DNA of 64,000 nucleotides. It comes from Penium margaritaceum (Eukaryota > Streptophyta > Zygnematophyceae > Desmidiales > Peniaceae). A program made the translations under genes and the position numbers. The first letter of the stretch is position 1, and each line of letters begins with the position of its first letter. The notes under the pieces are model-generated. The model saw only the letters and a list, made by a program, of their open reading frames with translations. It had not been told where the DNA came from and did no database searches. The stretch is taken from the NCBI GenBank assembly GCA_023375785.1, contig SZWC01001500.1:4825-68824 (forward strand). The letters are read 5' to 3'. Of the stretch, positions 45,347 to 56,864 are shown piece by piece.

Positions 45347-46167
45347 ATGTCTGACCTGCGGGACGGGACTAACGCTGGACAGGTTCGGGCGGCCCGGTCA
45401 AGGAGTCCGCCAATACCAAAGCCAAAGGCTCCGGAACCATTCAATCCCTCAATCAAGGATGCGAGCATTCAGTCCTGGTTGTCGCGAAGTACAGCTACTT
45501 TGGGGCAACGAGTCACCCTCTTGAAAACGATACTGTGTGTGTGATACTTGTGGTGGCACTTCTACATGGAGAGTAGCATTGGAGTGGTAGAGGCAGCTGA
45601 ATGTGTTGGTCGCTCGGGGCGGAGGTGAGAACGTTGCGAGACAACATGCCGTGTTGTGGCAGCCAGGCACAGGACAAGCTAAAGAGCTTGTACCGACGAC
45701 ATGGGAGCAACTTGAGCAAGCCATCAGAGTTTGGTTTTGATCTCGTGAAGGCCTCCATGGTTGCACGCAACAAGCTGAAGCAATTGAAGCAGATCGGCTC
45801 GGTGCAGGACTACACATGCCATTTCTTGGCGTTTTGCTTGGAGATTGACGACATGAGCGAGCTGGAGATGGCAGACAAGTACCATGATGGATTGAAGGCA
45901 GAAATTCAGCAAACACCAACACTAAGTGGAATCATTGAGTTCCAAGCGATGGTGGCCACTGTTGCGCGTGCTGACGTGCTACGCTACCATCGAGGGGGTT
46001 TCTGTGCGAAGCATGAGAATTTCCAACGTCGAGCACAGCACCAACAAGCTGACCCTATGGAGATCGACGTAATACAAGGAGGTCAGCAGCAGAGCAAGCC
46101 ACGTGGAGGGAACTGTTGGGTCTGCAAGAAGCTTGGGCACGACAAGAAGGACTGTAAGAAGAAGTAG
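45347..46167 (+). pseudogene. Element F gag region
   Basis: Plus strand. A Pro-rich N-terminal segment with PIPKPKAPEPFN and DASIQSWL precedes a helical gag core (CHFLAFCLEIDDMSELEMAD, then KYHDGLKAEIQQTP) and the zinc knuckle CWVCKKLGHDKKDCKKK at the C-terminus (about 46,117-46,167). This layout is that of plant chromovirus gag. Element G interrupts the element about 100 bp further on. Broken. Confidence 0.87.
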
Positions 46168-46268
46168 CAGAGAGACGGAAACCAATTGTGAGTTGCAGAC
46201 GGCCAACTGCTTGGAAAGCTTTATCCGCATCAACCAAGACCAGCCCCGAAAGTCCTTTGTCAACTGGG

Positions 46269-47388
46269 TGTTGGAAAAGTGGCCTACTTTGTGTCCAAAC
46301 ACATCGTGACAGTGGACCAGGGCATGGTCCTTGTCGAAAATCGATCAAGGTCCTCGCACTACAATCGCAGATAGCACACGCCACAATCAATATTGCAGAA
46401 CTGTTGAAGTGGCTGGCGAAGACAACATGACTAATGACAGTCAAGGATCGAGCGAGATAGGTGGATCTCGCTCGCTCCTTAGCTTGCCAGGCTAAACATC
46501 TTACATGAACAATTGGAGAGCTGGGCATTACCCTGAAGACCAGCATCTCATATTTTTTCTTTTTTGGGGGGTTTTTAAGATGGTCCAGGCAGAAAATCCC
46601 TCCCACCGGGCTCCCTTCTGGAAGCTGCTACTTTGGTGACTTTTTGATCCGCTCAGCTTGGCTCTGATTTGGTGTCGGATAGTTTAGCGTCCGAGGTTCC
46701 ATCCAGGATGGGTTTGCCTCGGCCACGTCATTACGATCTCCCCGTCCTCTTCACCGCACATCACAAATCATAGGCCATGATTCCAAGGTCAATGGGGGGA
46801 GCCCCCTGACAGTGGGGGACTCCGGTGCTCCAGGATCTCATCTCCACCATTGATGACTTGAGAGTTTGAGCGGGAGCTCGTCTCGAGCATCGAGCGGTGG
46901 ATCGATGGCAAAGAGAAGATTGCCGCGGATTTGGAAAACCTTGTCCGTGTATTGCATCGAGGGCGCTGGGCATCCGCCAACCTCGGTCTGCTGATGACTT
47001 GGGAGTCATCGAGCGGCGTCCGGATGACCATGTGACTATGGCATCGAAAGACACAGGTCACCGGACTACCTGACACTTGTATTTCTCTGCTGATAGCTAG
47101 TGCAGTTAGATGAATATTTGTAGGTTTGTATTTCCCATTGCTTCGTCTCTGCTTCATCATTTCAATCAAGAGTTGAACCATGCGAAAGCTCTTGAGATGA
47201 GCAGTGTGTGTGTGCTCTCAGTTGATTTGATCTGAGCACCTGTGTACGTGTATTTGAGCACAAGTGATTGTGCGTGTATGAAGTGATAAGTGCAACTACG
47301 GTTGGTGTACCTCACGAGATCAGGAGCTACATCATTCAAGAAGGAAATTGGAAGGTACTAGAATATTTTGGAGGTTCTAATTTCAACA
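46269..47388 (+). repeat. Element G 5' LTR (with insertion)
   Basis: Starts TGTTGGAAAAGTGG, ends CTAATTTCAACA. Collinear with the 3' LTR except for 46,552-46,841. Confidence 0.9.
46552..46829 (-). mobile_element. Short A-tailed retroposon (SINE or truncated LINE)
   Basis: 278 bp present in the 5' LTR of element G and absent from its 3' LTR. It is flanked by 12-bp direct repeats CCAGCATCTCAT (46,540-46,551) and CCAGGATCTCAT (46,830-46,841), one mismatch. On the minus strand it ends in an A-rich tail (AAAAAAGAAAAAAT) next to the repeat. A long target duplication plus an A-tail is the signature of target-primed insertion. I see no clear RNA polymerase III box A or B, so a 5'-truncated LINE 3' end is as likely as a SINE. 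Confidence 0.78.
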
Positions 47389-47390
47389 TT

Positions 47391-47402
47391 TGGTATCAGA
47401 GC
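47391..47402 (+). other. Element G primer binding site
   Basis: TGGTATCAGAGC two bases after the LTR. Confidence 0.9.
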
Positions 47403-47482
47403 AGGTGGTTCCTTTCATCGATTATCAAGAAACACAAGTACCGCCGACAACATGACAAGCAACGGCAGGGTGATCTCTTCAA

Positions 47483-48790
47483 GATGGCTCCGTTTGACAG
47501 AGATAGCTACCACACATTTGGTTTCAACATGAAAATGGTCTTTCGCGATGAAGGATTGTGGGGAGTGGTCACTGAACCACCAACTGAGACTCTTGATCCT
47601 GCCGCCACTCAAGAACAACGTGAAAAATGTCAATTGACATGCGATCAGGCCTTTTTACTTCTGGCAATGCAACTGACAGAACTTCTGAAGTTTATCATTT
47701 GAGATGAAAATTACAGCCTCTGCCCCAGCATAATTTTCATACTTACAGCCATAATTTCCATAATTTTCATTTGAGATGAAAACTACAGCATGCAGAGCCT
47801 TGAAGAATCAATATGAGAAAACCAGTGATGTGGAACTTGGTAGCCTCTTGACAGAGTTTCATCCTCAAACTATGGAGGAAGGGACACGTCTAGAGGATCA
47901 CATCTCACATCTCAAGCATCTAGCCAGTCGCATCAGTGGGCTAGGTGAAGTCATTTCAGGACGTGTTCTAGTGCTAACACTATTCCGAAGTCCTCCTTCC
48001 AGATTCAAGGACACCATCAACAGACTCTGAAGTTTTCAAAAACAAGGCAAGACCTTCAACGACAAAATGACACAACTTCAGATACAGTTCAACCAAGCTC
48101 TCGTAGCTGCAGCTCGTCAAGCTGGTAATCCTCNAGTTTCATCCTCAAACTATGGAGGAAGGGACACGTCTAGAGGATCACATCTCACATCTCAAGCATC
48201 TAGCCAGTCGCATCAGTGGGCTAGGTGAAGTCATTTCAGGACGTGTTCTAGTGCTAACACTATTCCGAAGTCCTCCTTCCAGATTCAAGGACACCATCAA
48301 CAGACTCTGAAGTTTTCAAAAACAAGGCAAGACCTTCAACGACAAAATGACACAACTTCAGATACAGTTCAACCAAGCTCTCGTAGCTGCAGCTCGTCAA
48401 GCTGGTAATCCTCAAGGTGCCAATGCTGCCGATGGCCAAGCCGCTGCTGCACCACCTTTGGCACAATCACATGCCCTTACACTTGAAAAAGCAATTGACG
48501 ATCTCAGTCTCACTGAAGATCAGTATATCAAAGACAATGGAGGTAAGACGGGTCTTGTTGCCAAATATCAAGTACAACGAACTAAGAAGTTTGGTTACTT
48601 TGGCAACAGGCAATGAGGACAAGGTGGTCTTGCAGACTCTCCTCATTGATCTCCTCCAAGGCTTTCCTCACCACGACCCTACGTTCACCCTAATGAAAGA
48701 AAGTGCTGGACCTGCCAAAACGTTGGACACATTGCAGCGGACTGTCCCAGAAAACCCGAGCGTCGGGGTTTCACACCTATCGTGAAAACA
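47483..48790 (+). pseudogene. Element G gag region
   Basis: Starts MAPFDRDSYHTFGFNMKMVF, the usual copia gag opening, continues into a UBN2-type core with LGSLLTEFHPQTMEEGTRLE and HISHLKHLASRISGLGE, and ends in the zinc knuckle CWTCQNVGHIAADCPRK (about 48,706-48,756). The span is inflated by the direct duplication around the N at 48,134. The region is broken. Confidence 0.85.
47855..48413. repeat. 279-bp exact duplication around an N (assembly join)
   Basis: 47,855-48,133 and 48,135-48,413 appear identical, separated only by N at 48,134. The sequence before the N equals the end of the second copy, as when two overlapping contigs are placed side by side. Probably not biological. Confidence 0.85.
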
Positions 48791-49015
48791 ACATGCTTTT
48801 CTAACCACTGGAAATGATGCTGGATCTACAGACATTGTGTCCAGCATTGTGTCAGGGATTTACGCTCTTCTGCCACGGACAGAACCTCAACACAACCCTT
48901 CATCCAGCACGACTTCAAATCTTCTATCAGAAGGCCCATCTGGACCAAAGAAGTAGATTCCTCCTCAGAAGAAGGCCCCTCAGAAACCGAAGAACCAATT
49001 TTTTAGGAGCTGGCC

Positions 49016-49450
49016 ATGTGTACCATCGAAAGTGCATTCCTCATGGCAGCAGGCATCCTGGCATGGATCATCGATTCAGGCTGCACCAAGCACATGACGT
49101 GCAAGAAGGACGGGCTCATTACATATACCAAGTTTGCCATTCCAAGAGAAGTACGGGTCAGTGAAGCCCGCGTCATCCCAACCTATGGCCAAGGGACTGT
49201 TTGGGTTGGCATCTCTCTTGCTGGAGAGAAAGCAGTTTGCACTTTTTCTGGAGTCCTCTACGTCCCCAACTTAGCTGCCAATCTTCTCTTTTTCACTCAA
49301 CTGAATGACAAAGGATTCAAGGTGGTTTTTTATACCAACAAGAACTACAAGATCTACAACAACTCCCAGCTAGCAGGCAAGGCCCATCGACAAGAAAACC
49401 TCACAATCCTTGACACTGCTGACGCTCCCGCTGACAGTGCAGCACCATAA
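49016..49450 (+). pseudogene. Element G protease region
   Basis: Copia aspartic protease: WIIDSGCTKHMTCKKDG has the D-S-G active site, GQGTVWVGI and VLYVPNLAANLLFFTQLNDK are the following strands, ending in a pre-integrase segment. It releases mature gag and pol parts in known copia elements. Confidence 0.9.
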
Positions 49451-50341
49451 GTGGTGTTTGCTGCAGCAGCAACTACTCACCCTTTTTTTGCAGGTCCATC
49501 ACATGGCTCCGGGTGTCTGTGTGAAGCAGAGAAGTGGCACCACCAGCTGGCTCATGTCAGTTACAACACTCTCAACACCATGGCCAACAAGCACCTGGTT
49601 CACGATCTCCCATCTACACTTCAACATTCTCCCAATAATCTCTGTCTAAGCTACATCACTAGCAAACGAGATCCAGCTACACCCTTCTCATACTCAGCAC
49701 CCATCACCAAACAGCCACTGGAAGTAATCCATCTTGACATCTGCTACATCAAGGAGCCATCCCTTTCAGGGAAACACTGTTTTCTGGTCATTGTGGATGA
49801 CTACACACACATGACATGGGTCAAGATCCTTCGCTACAAGACTGAAGTTCCAGAAATTCTCAAAGTCTGGATAACTCAAGTGGAGAATGAAAAAGGTTTG
49901 CCCGTCAAGACTATCAAGAAAGATAGTGGCGGTAAGTCAGTGAGCTTCAATCTCAACACTTTTTATGCCAGTAAAGGGATCCAAAATCTCACAACCGAGT
50001 CAACTACAACACAACAAAACGGACTTGCTGAGCACATGAATCACATCCTCTTGGACCGGACATGCATCATGCTTTGCACCGCAGGTTTGTCGACGGCCTT
50101 CTGGGCTGAAGCCCTCACTACGGCAGCATACATCTCAAACCGTCTACCCACTTCCAAGCTCCCTGAGGGTACATTTACTCCTTACGAAGCCAGGACTGGA
50201 AATCGCCCTCATCTGGGCCACATTCACATCTTCAGATGCACAGCTCATGCCTGGATCCACCCAGCTGAACAAACCAAACCGGACGCCCGATCCAAGCTGT
50301 TTATTCTTCTTGGATATGAGGACAGTCGTGACATCTATTGA
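49451..50341 (+). pseudogene. Element G integrase region
   Basis: A 296-codon stretch. Pre-integrase zinc-binding His pair around WHHQLAHVSYNTLNTMANKH, first Asp at VIHLDICYIKEPS, VDDYTHMTWVKIL, second-Asp region KTIKKDSGGKS, Glu region TTQQNGLAEHMNHILLDRT, and the C-terminal block AYISNRLPTSKLPEGTFTPY. All expected copia integrase blocks are visible. Confidence 0.9.
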
Positions 50342-50694
50342 CTTTGGGATTCCACCATCAGGACAGTTGTTTGATGCCGCTATCCTATCTTTGATGAAGG
50401 TTTCTCCAGCCGTGCAGTGAGTGTGAATACACCAACCGTTACCCATCACATTCACATTGAGTCAACTCCAGCACCATTGCAAAAGTTCTCCGTCAAGCCA
50501 TCCATTGACGAACATGCCACTAATCTACCTCCCATCACCCCAGAAGAACATGTTCCTGCTTTCAACCTTCCTGCACCAATGCCTCCATCAGCGCCATCTG
50601 TTCCACCGGCCTCAACACCTCTCTTTGCTCCATCCAATCCATCGATCCCAGCTGCATCCTCCTTTGTAACCAGTCCTACAAGCTACAAATTTTC

Positions 50695-52208
50695 ATGAAT
50701 CGCCCCGATGCTGCTCAGTGGCAAGACGAAGCACAAGATGAATTCTATTTGCTTAAAAAGCAACACGCCTGGGATCTTGTCCCTCGCCCAAGGGGCATAT
50801 CTGTGGTCATCTGTAAGTGGATCTTCACCACCGAGCTTGAAAGCTTAGGAGCCCTTGAACGCCGCAAGGCCCGCCTTGTAACTTGTGACTACAGCCAGAC
50901 TCCCAGCATCAACCACACTGCCACAACCACCCCTGTGGCTAAGTACTCCTCTATTCATGTCATTTTCGCTCTCGCTGGCACCTCCACCACATGGATGTGA
51001 ATCACGCGTGCCTCAATGACGTCGTCAAAGGGACTATATACATGGCCCAACCTGAAGGGCTCTCCGTTTCGGCCAAAGAAGACATGGTTTACAAGCTTCA
51101 CCACTCACTCCCCAGCTCCCCACAAGCTCCAACCCAGGAGACCCTGACCATCCACACGTTTTTTCTCCTTCAAGGTCTGCACCGTCTCCACTCTGATCAC
51201 TCTGTCTAATTCAAGTCCAGCAGCGCTCCTCTGGGTGCACTTCTCCACGACAACGACCTCAATTTTTTTTGCCCCAATCTTGCTGTCATAAACTCTTTCA
51301 ATCATCAACTCTCCACTCGCTTTGAGATGTCTGACATGGGCTCTCTGAAGCACTATCTTGGCATTCAAATTCATGTTGGACCTACTCACGGTCATGTCGT
51401 TCTCACTAAAAACAAATACGCTCAACATGTTGCTGACCAGTTTGGACTTGGTACCTCTGCTGCCATCTCCACTCCACTCTCCACGGACCATCACCTCACA
51501 GAGGTCCAACCCTCCCCAGTAACTATGTTGGCACCTGACTCTCACCTTTTCTCCAGCATGATTGATTCTCTCATGCACGCATCCGTCGCCACTCATCCTG
51601 ACCTGGCTCACGCAGTTGGCATCCTCAACCATGGGTGTCAACAACCAACCACAGCCCTTGTAGTGGTCGCTAAACGAAGCATTCAGTTTCTTTGTACCTC
51701 GGGCCCTCTTGGTATCCATTACTTCTCCTCTGGAAGCAAGATCCTAGAGGGATTGTTTGACACTGATCTCACTGCCCATGCTCCCAGCTCCTCCACCTCT
51801 GGCTATGTCTTTCTCCTCAATAGTGGCCCTGTCAGTTGGCACTCTAAGCCTCAGTACATTGCCGCATTCTCCCCCATAGAAGCTGACTACATCACAAAGA
51901 GCGAGAGTGTTTGTGAGGCAATCTGGCTTTGCATGCTCCTCAGCAAGTTTGGCTTTGATGGCCTCGAGGCCACGCCTATTTGGTGCAACAAGGGGGGTGT
52001 TATGGCTGTTTTGGCAGACCCTGCCCCTCACGACAACACCACACACGTCCGCCGTCAGTTTGACTATTTGCGCGACGATGTTGCTGATGGGGAAGTTGCC
52101 ATGCTCCATGTTTCACCCTCTAAACATCTTGCATTCCTTCTCACCACGGCTCTCTCACCCGCCTGGCATGCAGATCTCTGCGGCCGCCTCGGCCTTCTGA
52201 CTCCTTAA
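50695..52208 (+). pseudogene. Element G RT and RNase H region
   Basis: RT opening NRPDAAQWQDEAQDEFYLLK with WDLVPRPRGISVVICKWIFT, then ARLVTCDYSQTP and TPVAKYSSIHVIFALAG, a thumb with MSDMGSLKHYLGIQI and KNKYAQHVADQFGL (51,327 on), and RNase H with LNSGPVSWHSKPQYIAAFSP, EADYITKSESVCEAIWLCML and the end FDYLRDDVADGEVAMLHV. RT central motifs around 51,000-51,300 are weaker. Broken. Confidence 0.87.
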
Positions 52209-53302
52209 CCACTTTTACCCGTCACTTGCTGCTGTTCCTCATACTCCCATTTCTCATTGCGACTCTCAGCACGCATCTTCCCTCTAGTAGAGTTCCATCT
52301 GTTCCCTTTCCTTTGGGATGCAGGATGGCTTTCCCTGGCCCTCCCTCGCTCACTCCCAATCCCCCCATATGAGGCGTTGGATTGGAAGTGGATGCTGGTG
52401 CTGGGTCTGGGTTCCCTCTCTGCTCTTCCCACTTTTCCTCTTTCCCTTGCGTCCCTCGCATAGCCTCTCGGGTTCCCTGGGGGTTGTGCTCGGGACCACT
52501 GCGCCCTGTCTTGCCTGTCTCTGTTTGCCCTTGCCTTCCTTTATCTTCTGCTGCCTGTCCCTTCGCATTGCATTTTCAAACTTCAGCTCCCTCCTACGCT
52601 CCTCGGTCCTCCCTACCCAATGATTCTCATCCGTCCTCCTTGACTCATTGACGCCTTTTCCTTCTGTCCGCGTGCTCTCCGACTTGGCCCTTACATGGGG
52701 GGGATGACCCATCTGTTTCGTTTTCGCGTTTCTGCCTTCCCCGTATCTGCGAGTTTCTCTCCTTCATCGGCGTGCTGCGGGTCAGGCGGTACTAGGCAGC
52801 AGGCACTGTCTTTCCTTCCAGACCTCCTCGTCCTCTGTTTAGTGCTGCCCCATCCAGAAAAACCCCTTCCTTTCTTTCTCTCCCGGATGACTTCAACTTT
52901 TTTCTGGTCTTCGTGGTCTCCGTTCTCCGTCTATCCCGCATTTCCTGGACAGACCCATTCCTCCCAAATTCACATTCTAGTATGCTTCATGATCTGCCGG
53001 TTCTCTTTCCTCTATTGTGGGGGTTCGGGGTGGTAATAAGTTGCTTCGGTGTTGGGTCCCCACTCGTCGGACCTGCTCCTAGCCTTCTCACCTCCTGCCC
53101 TAATCCTCCCAACACTTTTTCTTCTGGACTCCGCCTCCCCTCCGGTGCCTCTCAGCTCGCAATCGCTTGGGGGGAGAACTGTATTGCTTTGTGCGAATTC
53201 CGTGCCTCCTACTGCTCCTTTCTACACTGCCCTCTCTTCTTGACAAGGCTCTGGCACAAGTATTGCACAAACTCGTCCTGAGTTTGCGGCACAATTGGGG
53301 AA
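52209..53302 (+). other. Element G 3' tail, pyrimidine-rich
   Basis: About 1.1 kb between the end of RNase H and the 3' LTR, where most copia elements have a short untranslated stretch. It is strongly C/T-rich on the plus strand. Frames on both strands (52,350-52,712 minus is Lys/Arg/Glu-rich; 52,913-53,281 plus is Ser/Pro/Leu-rich) have no motif. The final bases ACAATTGGGGAA fit a polypurine tract. It could be a captured segment, a later insertion or a family trait. Confidence 0.6.
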
Positions 53303-54131
53303 TGTTAGAAAAGTGGCGTACTTTGTGTCCAAACTCATCATGAAAATGGAACAGGGCATTGTTCTTGTCAAAACTCAAACAGGGTCATCGCACTACATTT
53401 GCAGATAGTACGCGACACAATCAATATTGTAGAACTGTTGACGTGGCTGGCAAAGGCAACATGACTACTGATTGTCAAGGATCGAGTGAGATTAGTGGAT
53501 CTTGCTCGGTCCTAGCTCGCTGGGCTAAAGACTTTACATGAATGATTGGAGAGCTGTGGATTACCCTAAAGAACAGGATCTCATCTCCTCCATTGATAAC
53601 TTGTGAGTTTGAGCAGGAGCTCGTCTTGAGCATCGAGCGGTGGATCGACGGCGAAGAGAAGATTGCCGCGGATTCGGACAACTTTGTCCGTGTATCGCAT
53701 CGAGGGCACTGGGCATCCGCCAACCTCGGTCTGCCAATGACTAGGAGTCATCGAGCGGCGTCCGGATGACCATGTGACTATGGCATCAAAAGACACAGAT
53801 CAGCGGACTACCTGTCACTTGTTTTTTCATGCTGATAGCTAGTGCAGCTAGATAAATAGCTGTAGGTTTGTAATTCCCTTTTCTTTGTCTGTACTTCATT
53901 CTTTCAAGCAAGAGTTGAACCATGAAAAAGCTCTTGAGACGACCAGTGTGTCCGTGCTCTCATTTTATTTGATCAGAGCATGTGTGTAAGTGTATTTTGA
54001 GCACAAGCCATTGTGCGTGTATGAAGTGATAAGTGCAACTGCGGTTGCTGTACTACACAAGATCAGGAGCTACATTTTTCAAGAAGGAAACTGAAAGGTA
54101 CTGAAAGATTCTGGAGATTCCTATTTCAACA
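53303..54131 (+). repeat. Element G 3' LTR
   Basis: 829 bp, TGTTAGAAAAGTGG to CCTATTTCAACA; no insertion. Confidence 0.9.
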
Positions 54132-54362
54132 CTAGGGAGCTGTTGAGTGTATTGTTGTAGAGCGAAGGAAGCGGGAGCGTTCCGGGAATCCTCCTGAAAG
54201 TCAAAATTTTATCGGCTGGTTCTACAAGTGGCGAGGCATGCCAGACTTGCAGGCAGATTAAATCATTGCTCGGTTGCGGCGCGTCACACTCATTCTTCAG
54301 CAAAGAGCTCGCAGAAAGGCTGAGGCTTGGACAGCTACCCTAAAAGTTAACTAAGGCCAAGT

Positions 54363-55375
54363 TGGTGTAGGGGGAGTTGGAGTGCGGGTTGCCTCTAAAG
54401 CCTTTGAGGGTCTGCTTTGGCAAGGTGTCGTGCGAGGTGAACTTTTGCATGTGCCTGATGGATGCCTATGACGCCATTTTGGGGCGTGAATGGCCACACT
54501 GGTGGAATCTTGCTGTGGATTGGATGGGCAGCCAGGTTCAAGTGAAGAAATGCAGAGACATGATTGTTTTGCCGTTGTGGGCTGAGGAGAAGTACTCCAC
54601 GGCAGGCAAGGTGCTGCAATTGAGGTACGTGGAGATGAAGCACTATCAGCGTAGGGAGGACCAAGTGTACCTTGTGTGGGTGTGGCAGAAGGAAGCAGCT
54701 GAAGAGGTGAAAGTGTTGGCCAAAAGTGCAAAGCAAAAAGACGGAGAGCAACACAAAGAACCAGCAGTAAAGTTGTCGGAAGGTATTAAGGGAATGTTGG
54801 AAAGCTATGGTGACGTGTTTCCTTCTGAGTTTCCAAAGGGGTTACTATGGAAGGGGGACATTGACCACGAAATTGAGCTGGTTCTAGGAGTAAATCCAAT
54901 GGTGCGTGCTTCTTGTTGCATGAGCGATAATGAGCAGGGTGAGCTGAAGAAGTAGTTGGAGGAGCTAACAGAGCAGGGGTTCATAAGATTGTCAGTATCA
55001 CCCTATGCTGCACTGGTCCTCTTTGTGAAGAAGAAGATAGGGGAGCTGTGGATGTGCGTGAACTATCATGCACTGAACAACGTAATGATCAAGAACCGGT
55101 GCCCGTTGCCAAGGGTCAAGGAGTTGTTTGACGCGCTGAGGAGGCGTAGTGTTTCAATAAGGTTGATTTGCGCTAGGGGTACCTTCAGATCCGGATTACG
55201 GAGCAGGATGTGGAGAAGACGGCATTTCGGACATGGTACGACCATTTTGAGTACCTCATCAAATCGTTTGGGTTGACCAACTCTTGCAACATTCATGAGC
55301 CTCATGAACATGATCTTCTACCCTCAATTGGACCAGTCCATGGTGGTGTTCCTCGATGACATCCTCATCTAATCC
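54363..55375 (+). pseudogene. Element F protease and RT region
   Basis: Resumes after element G. The protease end is visible as MCLMDAYDAILGREWPHWW. RT follows: EFPKGLLWKGDIDHEIEL, LTEQGFIRLSVSPYAALVLF, MCVNYHALNNVMIKNRCPLP, PRVKELFDAL and the active-site block VVFLDDILI (about 55,340-55,370). Several breaks. Confidence 0.87.
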
Positions 55376-56180
55376 CGAACTCTAGAATAGCATCTGCAAA
55401 CATCTTCGGCAGGTATTTGATGTTCTTTGGAGAGAGAAGTAGTTTACAAACCTCTCAAAGTACGAGTTTGAGAAAAGGGAGGTGGAGTTCCTTGGGCACA
55501 TTGTGAGCGACAAGGGTCTCGACATGGATCCAAAGAAGGTGGAAGCACTGAAGCATTGGTTAATTCCAAAGTGCGTGCGTGGCATATAGGTCTTCTTAGG
55601 ATTTTCAAGTACTATCAAAAGTTCATCCGGGGATACACATCAAAGGGTGCCCTACAAACTCAGCTGCTGAGAAAGGATCACCATTGGGAATGGGGCAAGA
55701 AGTAGTGGAAGAGATTTGAGGAACTCAAGTTTGCAATGTGTGATGCTTTAGGCCTAGTGCATCCGGATTCATCCAAGGAGTATGTCATGGCTAAGGACGC
55801 AAGCGCATATGCCATCGGGGCGGTGCTGATGCAGGATCATGGAAAGGGGCCACAACTGATTATGTATGCGTCTTGCAAGCTATGAGGTGCAGATTTGAAC
55901 TGCGGAATCCATGAGAAAGAGATGTTGGTTGTGATCCATGCTTTCAAGCAATAGAGGTGCTACCTCAAGTCGTGGCGCTACGTGGTCTTTATCGATCATT
56001 ACACCCTGAAGTACTTGAAGACGCAGTCAAACCTCAATTGTCGGCAGACTCGTTGGGTGGATTTCTTGGAAGGAAGTTTTGTCTACAAGATCTAGTACAA
56101 GCATGGGATGGTGAATCTGGTAGATCCTCTGTCAAGGAGGCCAGACAATTTCATCTCTGTGATGATGGGATCTCCTTTGT
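55376..56180 (+). pseudogene. Element F RT thumb and RNase H region
   Basis: Blocks VEFLGHIVSDKGLDMDPKKV and a YYQKFIRGY-type thumb (55,480-55,640) lead to RNase H with KDASAYAIGAVLMQD (about 55,795-55,840), a NCGIHEKEMLVVIHAFKQ block and a DHYTLKYL block. Order is right; broken. Confidence 0.85.
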
Positions 56181-56181
56181 G

Positions 56182-56864
56182 TAGCCTGTTCAAGCACGGC
56201 TATGGCGTGGGTGGTGAATTCACGAGTGGTGCGTTGAAAGAAGCTATGTGGGATGGAGTGCATTGGCAAAGGGGACAAGAGTAGTGGATTGTTGTGTTGG
56301 ACTATGCCCCATTGAAGCAGATACTACTAGAGGAGGCAAATGATACCCACTACTCGGGTTACTTTGGCTTTGACAAGATGCTCAAAGCCTTGGCACGTCA
56401 ATGTAGGTGGTCTTCAATGGCGGCTGACTGCAAGGGGTTCGTGAGCAGTTGCGATGTGTGCCAACACATAAAGGCCCGGAGAATCAAGCCACCTGGGAAG
56501 CTGCAACCATGATTTGTACCTTNTAGCCTGTTCAAGCACGGCTATGGCGTGGGTGGTGAATTCACGAGTGGTGCGTTGAAAGAAGCTATGTGGGATGGAG
56601 TGCATTGGCAAAGGGGACAAGAGTAGTGGATTGTTGTGTTGGACTATGCCCCATTGAAGCAGATACTACTAGAGGAGGCACATGATACCCACTACTCGGG
56701 TTACTTTGGCTTTGACAAGATGCTCAAAGCCTTGGCACGTCAATGTAGGTGGTCTTCAATGGCGGCTGACTGCAAGAGGTTTGTGAGCAGTTGCGATGTG
56801 TGCTAACACATAAAGGCCCGGAGAATCAAGCCACCTGGGAAGCTGCAACCATGATTTGTACCTT
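56182..56864. repeat. 341-bp near-identical duplication around an N (assembly join)
   Basis: 56,182-56,522 recurs at 56,524-56,864 with only a few base differences, separated by N at 56,523. The sequence after the second copy continues the integrase; that after the first is the N. As at 48,134, this looks like an unmerged overlap between two contigs, here perhaps two alleles. Confidence 0.85.

Larger units (their letters stand above)
46269..54131 (+). mobile_element. Element G: Ty1/copia fossil nested in element F
   Basis: Plus-strand copia element of about 7.9 kb with two LTRs (46,269-47,388 and 53,303-54,131). Its 5' LTR is longer only because it holds a 278-bp insertion. Target duplication CTGGG/CTAGG (46,264-46,268 and 54,132-54,136) has one difference. 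Gag, zinc knuckle, protease, integrase, RT and RNase H follow in copia order, and then an unusual tail of about 1.1 kb before the 3' LTR. LTR identity is about 87% outside the insertion, so G is younger than its host F. About eight breaks, plus one apparent assembly duplication at 47,855-48,413. Confidence 0.92.
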
